The notes under the pieces: model-generated | Told to the model about the DNA's origin: nothing | The model's input: the letters and a program-made list of their open reading frames with translations, nothing else | The model's database searches: none | DNA from: an uncultured bacterium | GTDB lineage: Bacteria > Verrucomicrobiota > Verrucomicrobiia > Opitutales > Intestinicryptomonadaceae | Assembly: GCA_905214995.1 (NCBI GenBank) | Contig: CAJMOT010000110.1 | Location: 1 to 7,164 of the forward strand | DNA: 7,164 nt | Direction of reading: 5' to 3' | Part shown: positions 6,001 to 7,164 of the stretch, piece after piece | Layout of the letters: every line of letters begins with the position of its first letter | Position numbering within the stretch: position 1 is the first letter of the stretch | Made by a program: the position numbers and the translations under genes

Positions 6001-6846
6001 TCAGCGCACAATGCGAAGCTCGAACTTAAGCTCCTTGCCCGCGAGGGCGTGCAAAATTTTTATGAGCCGCAGCATAGATGCAAGCCACGCGGGATTCTCC
6101 GAGCGGTTTTGCGCCCAGTTGAGCTTTTTGTCGCTCAGTCCCGCAGGGCAAAAGCGGTAGAGCGCCCTGACCAGCCTGAGAATCCGCGCGTCGTAGCGCG
6201 AGCACAGAGACCCGCAGTTGGGGAAGCGCAAATCCTGATGCTCCCTCGCCCATTCCATGCGCTCCGCAATCGGGTCGCCCGCGATGTTCTTCTTTGGGAA
6301 AACAAAAACCGCGCCGACCGCAAACAAATCCGGATTGTCCAGAAACGCGCTGCGGCGGTATCCGAAGCCAAGCTCGGACTTTTTAAAAGTCCGCACCCCC
6401 CCCGCATCAGCCGCCTCGACGCTCTCTATGTAATCCGAAACCGAAATCCCCTCCCCCGGGCCGGAGCCCGCGTTCATGGCTATCGCCCCCCCTATCTGGC
6501 AGGGCGCGCTCGCGAGGCAATAAAAACAGTCGCGCCCGAGCTCTTTCATTCTCCGCAAAAGTTTGAGCATCGGCACCGACGACGACACCCGGAACCTGTC
6601 GCCGCCGAGATGCTCTATCGCCTCCGGAAGCGCGTTTTTCATTACGAGCTGCCTTATTCTGCGCGACGCGAAAAATATGTTCGAGCCCCCTCCGAGAAAA
6701 ACCGTCCCGAGCCCCCTTTCGCCCGCAATCTTCAAAAGCTCCGGAACGTCCTCCGCGCGCCTTATCTCGGCGAAATTCTCTGCGACGTGCCGCGAGCGGA
6801 AAAGGCTGAAATCCCTGCCCTCGCGCCGTTGGATTTCCGCTGGCAT
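6001..6846 (-). CDS. MurB-like FAD-binding oxidoreductase (divergent UDP-N-acetylenolpyruvoylglucosamine reductase homologue)
   Basis: A 281-residue cytoplasmic flavoprotein. MurB makes UDP-N-acetylmuramate for peptidoglycan by NADPH-dependent reduction. The FAD-domain signatures are clear: TVFLGGGSNIFFA (48-60) and IGGAIAMNAGSG (118-129). FGYRRS (161-166), GS at 212-213 and E276 near the C-terminus match the places of the catalytic Arg, Ser and Glu of MurB. However, the usual GS-x-FKNP is replaced by GSLCSRYDARI, and the usual HANFIVN segment by ENPAWLAS, so the substrate domain is altered. It could be a true but divergent MurB or a paralogue acting on another nucleotide sugar, as MurB-like proteins in surface-polysaccharide loci may do. 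The ATG at 6844-6846 is 3 bases after the purN stop with GGGGA and TGAGGA just upstream, so it is probably coupled to purN. I leave the symbol blank. Confidence 0.75.
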   Translation of the reverse strand: MPAEIQRREGRDFSLFRSRHVAENFAEIRRAEDVPELLKIAGERGLGTVFLGGGSNIFFASRRIRQLVMKNALPEAIEHLGGDRFRVSSSVPMLKLLRRMKELGRDCFYCLASAPCQIGGAIAMNAGSGPGEGISVSDYIESVEAADAGGVRTFKKSELGFGYRRSAFLDNPDLFAVGAVFVFPKKNIAGDPIAERMEWAREHQDLRFPNCGSLCSRYDARILRLVRALYRFCPAGLSDKKLNWAQNRSENPAWLASMLRLIKILHALAGKELKFELRIVR

Positions 6847-6849
6847 TCC

Positions 6850-7164
6850 TCAGATCCCCGCGCCGAATTTGCCGTCCGCGAAATCGGAGACAACCCCGAC
6901 GAGCAGCCCGCGCTCGGCGGCGTGCACGCGCTCCTCAAAAGTTTCGAGAGTGTCGGACGGCAGTATGTCCACGGCTTTTTGGGCTATCACTCTTCCGCCG
7001 TCGAGCTCGCCCGATACGAAGTGCACGCTGCATCCGCCGCGCGCCTCCCCCGCCTCGAACGCGCGCCGTATGGCGTCCTTGCCCTTGTACGCCGGCAAAA
7101 GGCTCGGGTGCAAATTTATCATTTTCCCCTCAAACTCCCGCACTATCGAATCGGGAAGAATCCG
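6850..7164 (-). CDS. purN: Phosphoribosylglycinamide formyltransferase (GAR transformylase), C-terminal half, cut by window edge
   Basis: The last 104 residues of PurN, which transfers a formyl group from 10-formyl-tetrahydrofolate to glycinamide ribonucleotide in de novo purine synthesis (cytoplasm). The frame is open to the right edge, and its first visible residues, RILPDSIV, match the middle of the family, so roughly 90 N-terminal residues lie outside. The signature NLHPSLLPAYKG carries the catalytic Asn and His, and ELDGG the catalytic Asp; the Asn-to-Asp spacing of 38 residues equals that in E. coli PurN (N106 to D144). SVHFV before ELDGG is also typical. The C-terminus stops at FADGKFGAGI, shorter than the E. 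coli protein. The GTG at 7141-7143 is internal, not a start. The MurB-like gene follows after 3 bases. Confidence 0.92.
   Translation of the reverse strand, partial: RILPDSIVREFEGKMINLHPSLLPAYKGKDAIRRAFEAGEARGGCSVHFVSGELDGGRVIAQKAVDILPSDTLETFEERVHAAERGLLVGVVSDFADGKFGAGI

Overview
The window looks like chromosomal DNA from a GC-rich Gram-negative bacterium. The best taxonomic clue is a secreted protein ending in a PEP-CTERM sorting tail (VPEP, hydrophobic stretch, RRRK) with a β-strand-repeat passenger. This style is common in Verrucomicrobiota and neighbouring PVC phyla, so I suggest a Verrucomicrobiota-like host (Opitutae-like or gut-associated) with moderate confidence. Shine-Dalgarno signals are weak before several genes. 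There is no tRNA, rRNA, insertion sequence or CRISPR array.

Layout, left to right. (1) A minus-strand dihydroxyacetone kinase operon, dhaK then dhaL; dhaL runs off the left edge. Upstream of dhaK is a 367-base gene-free region. It holds a good σ70-type promoter bracketed by two inverted copies of an operator-like sequence, plus a cluster of the heptamer CGCTTTG. (2) A minus-strand YjjU-type patatin-like lipase, divergent from (3) a plus-strand secreted PEP-CTERM β-strand-repeat protein that ends in a strong intrinsic terminator. (4) A plus-strand pair overlapping by 4 bases: a DRE-TIM (HMG-CoA-lyase-like) aldolase and an exported SGNH/DUF4886 hydrolase, closed by a second good terminator. (5) A convergent minus-strand pair at the right edge: the C-terminal half of purN, then a divergent MurB-like FAD oxidoreductase 3 bases downstream.

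Functionally this is a patchwork of small metabolic and envelope units, not one obvious pathway. dhaKL phosphorylates dihydroxyacetone or a related keto-sugar and appears to have its own operator-controlled promoter. purN belongs to de novo purine synthesis. The PEP-CTERM protein depends on an exosortase encoded elsewhere. I see no clear defence or mobile system. The least explained elements are the dhaK upstream repeat architecture, the aldolase–SGNH coupling, and the MurB-like enzyme that lacks family substrate motifs.
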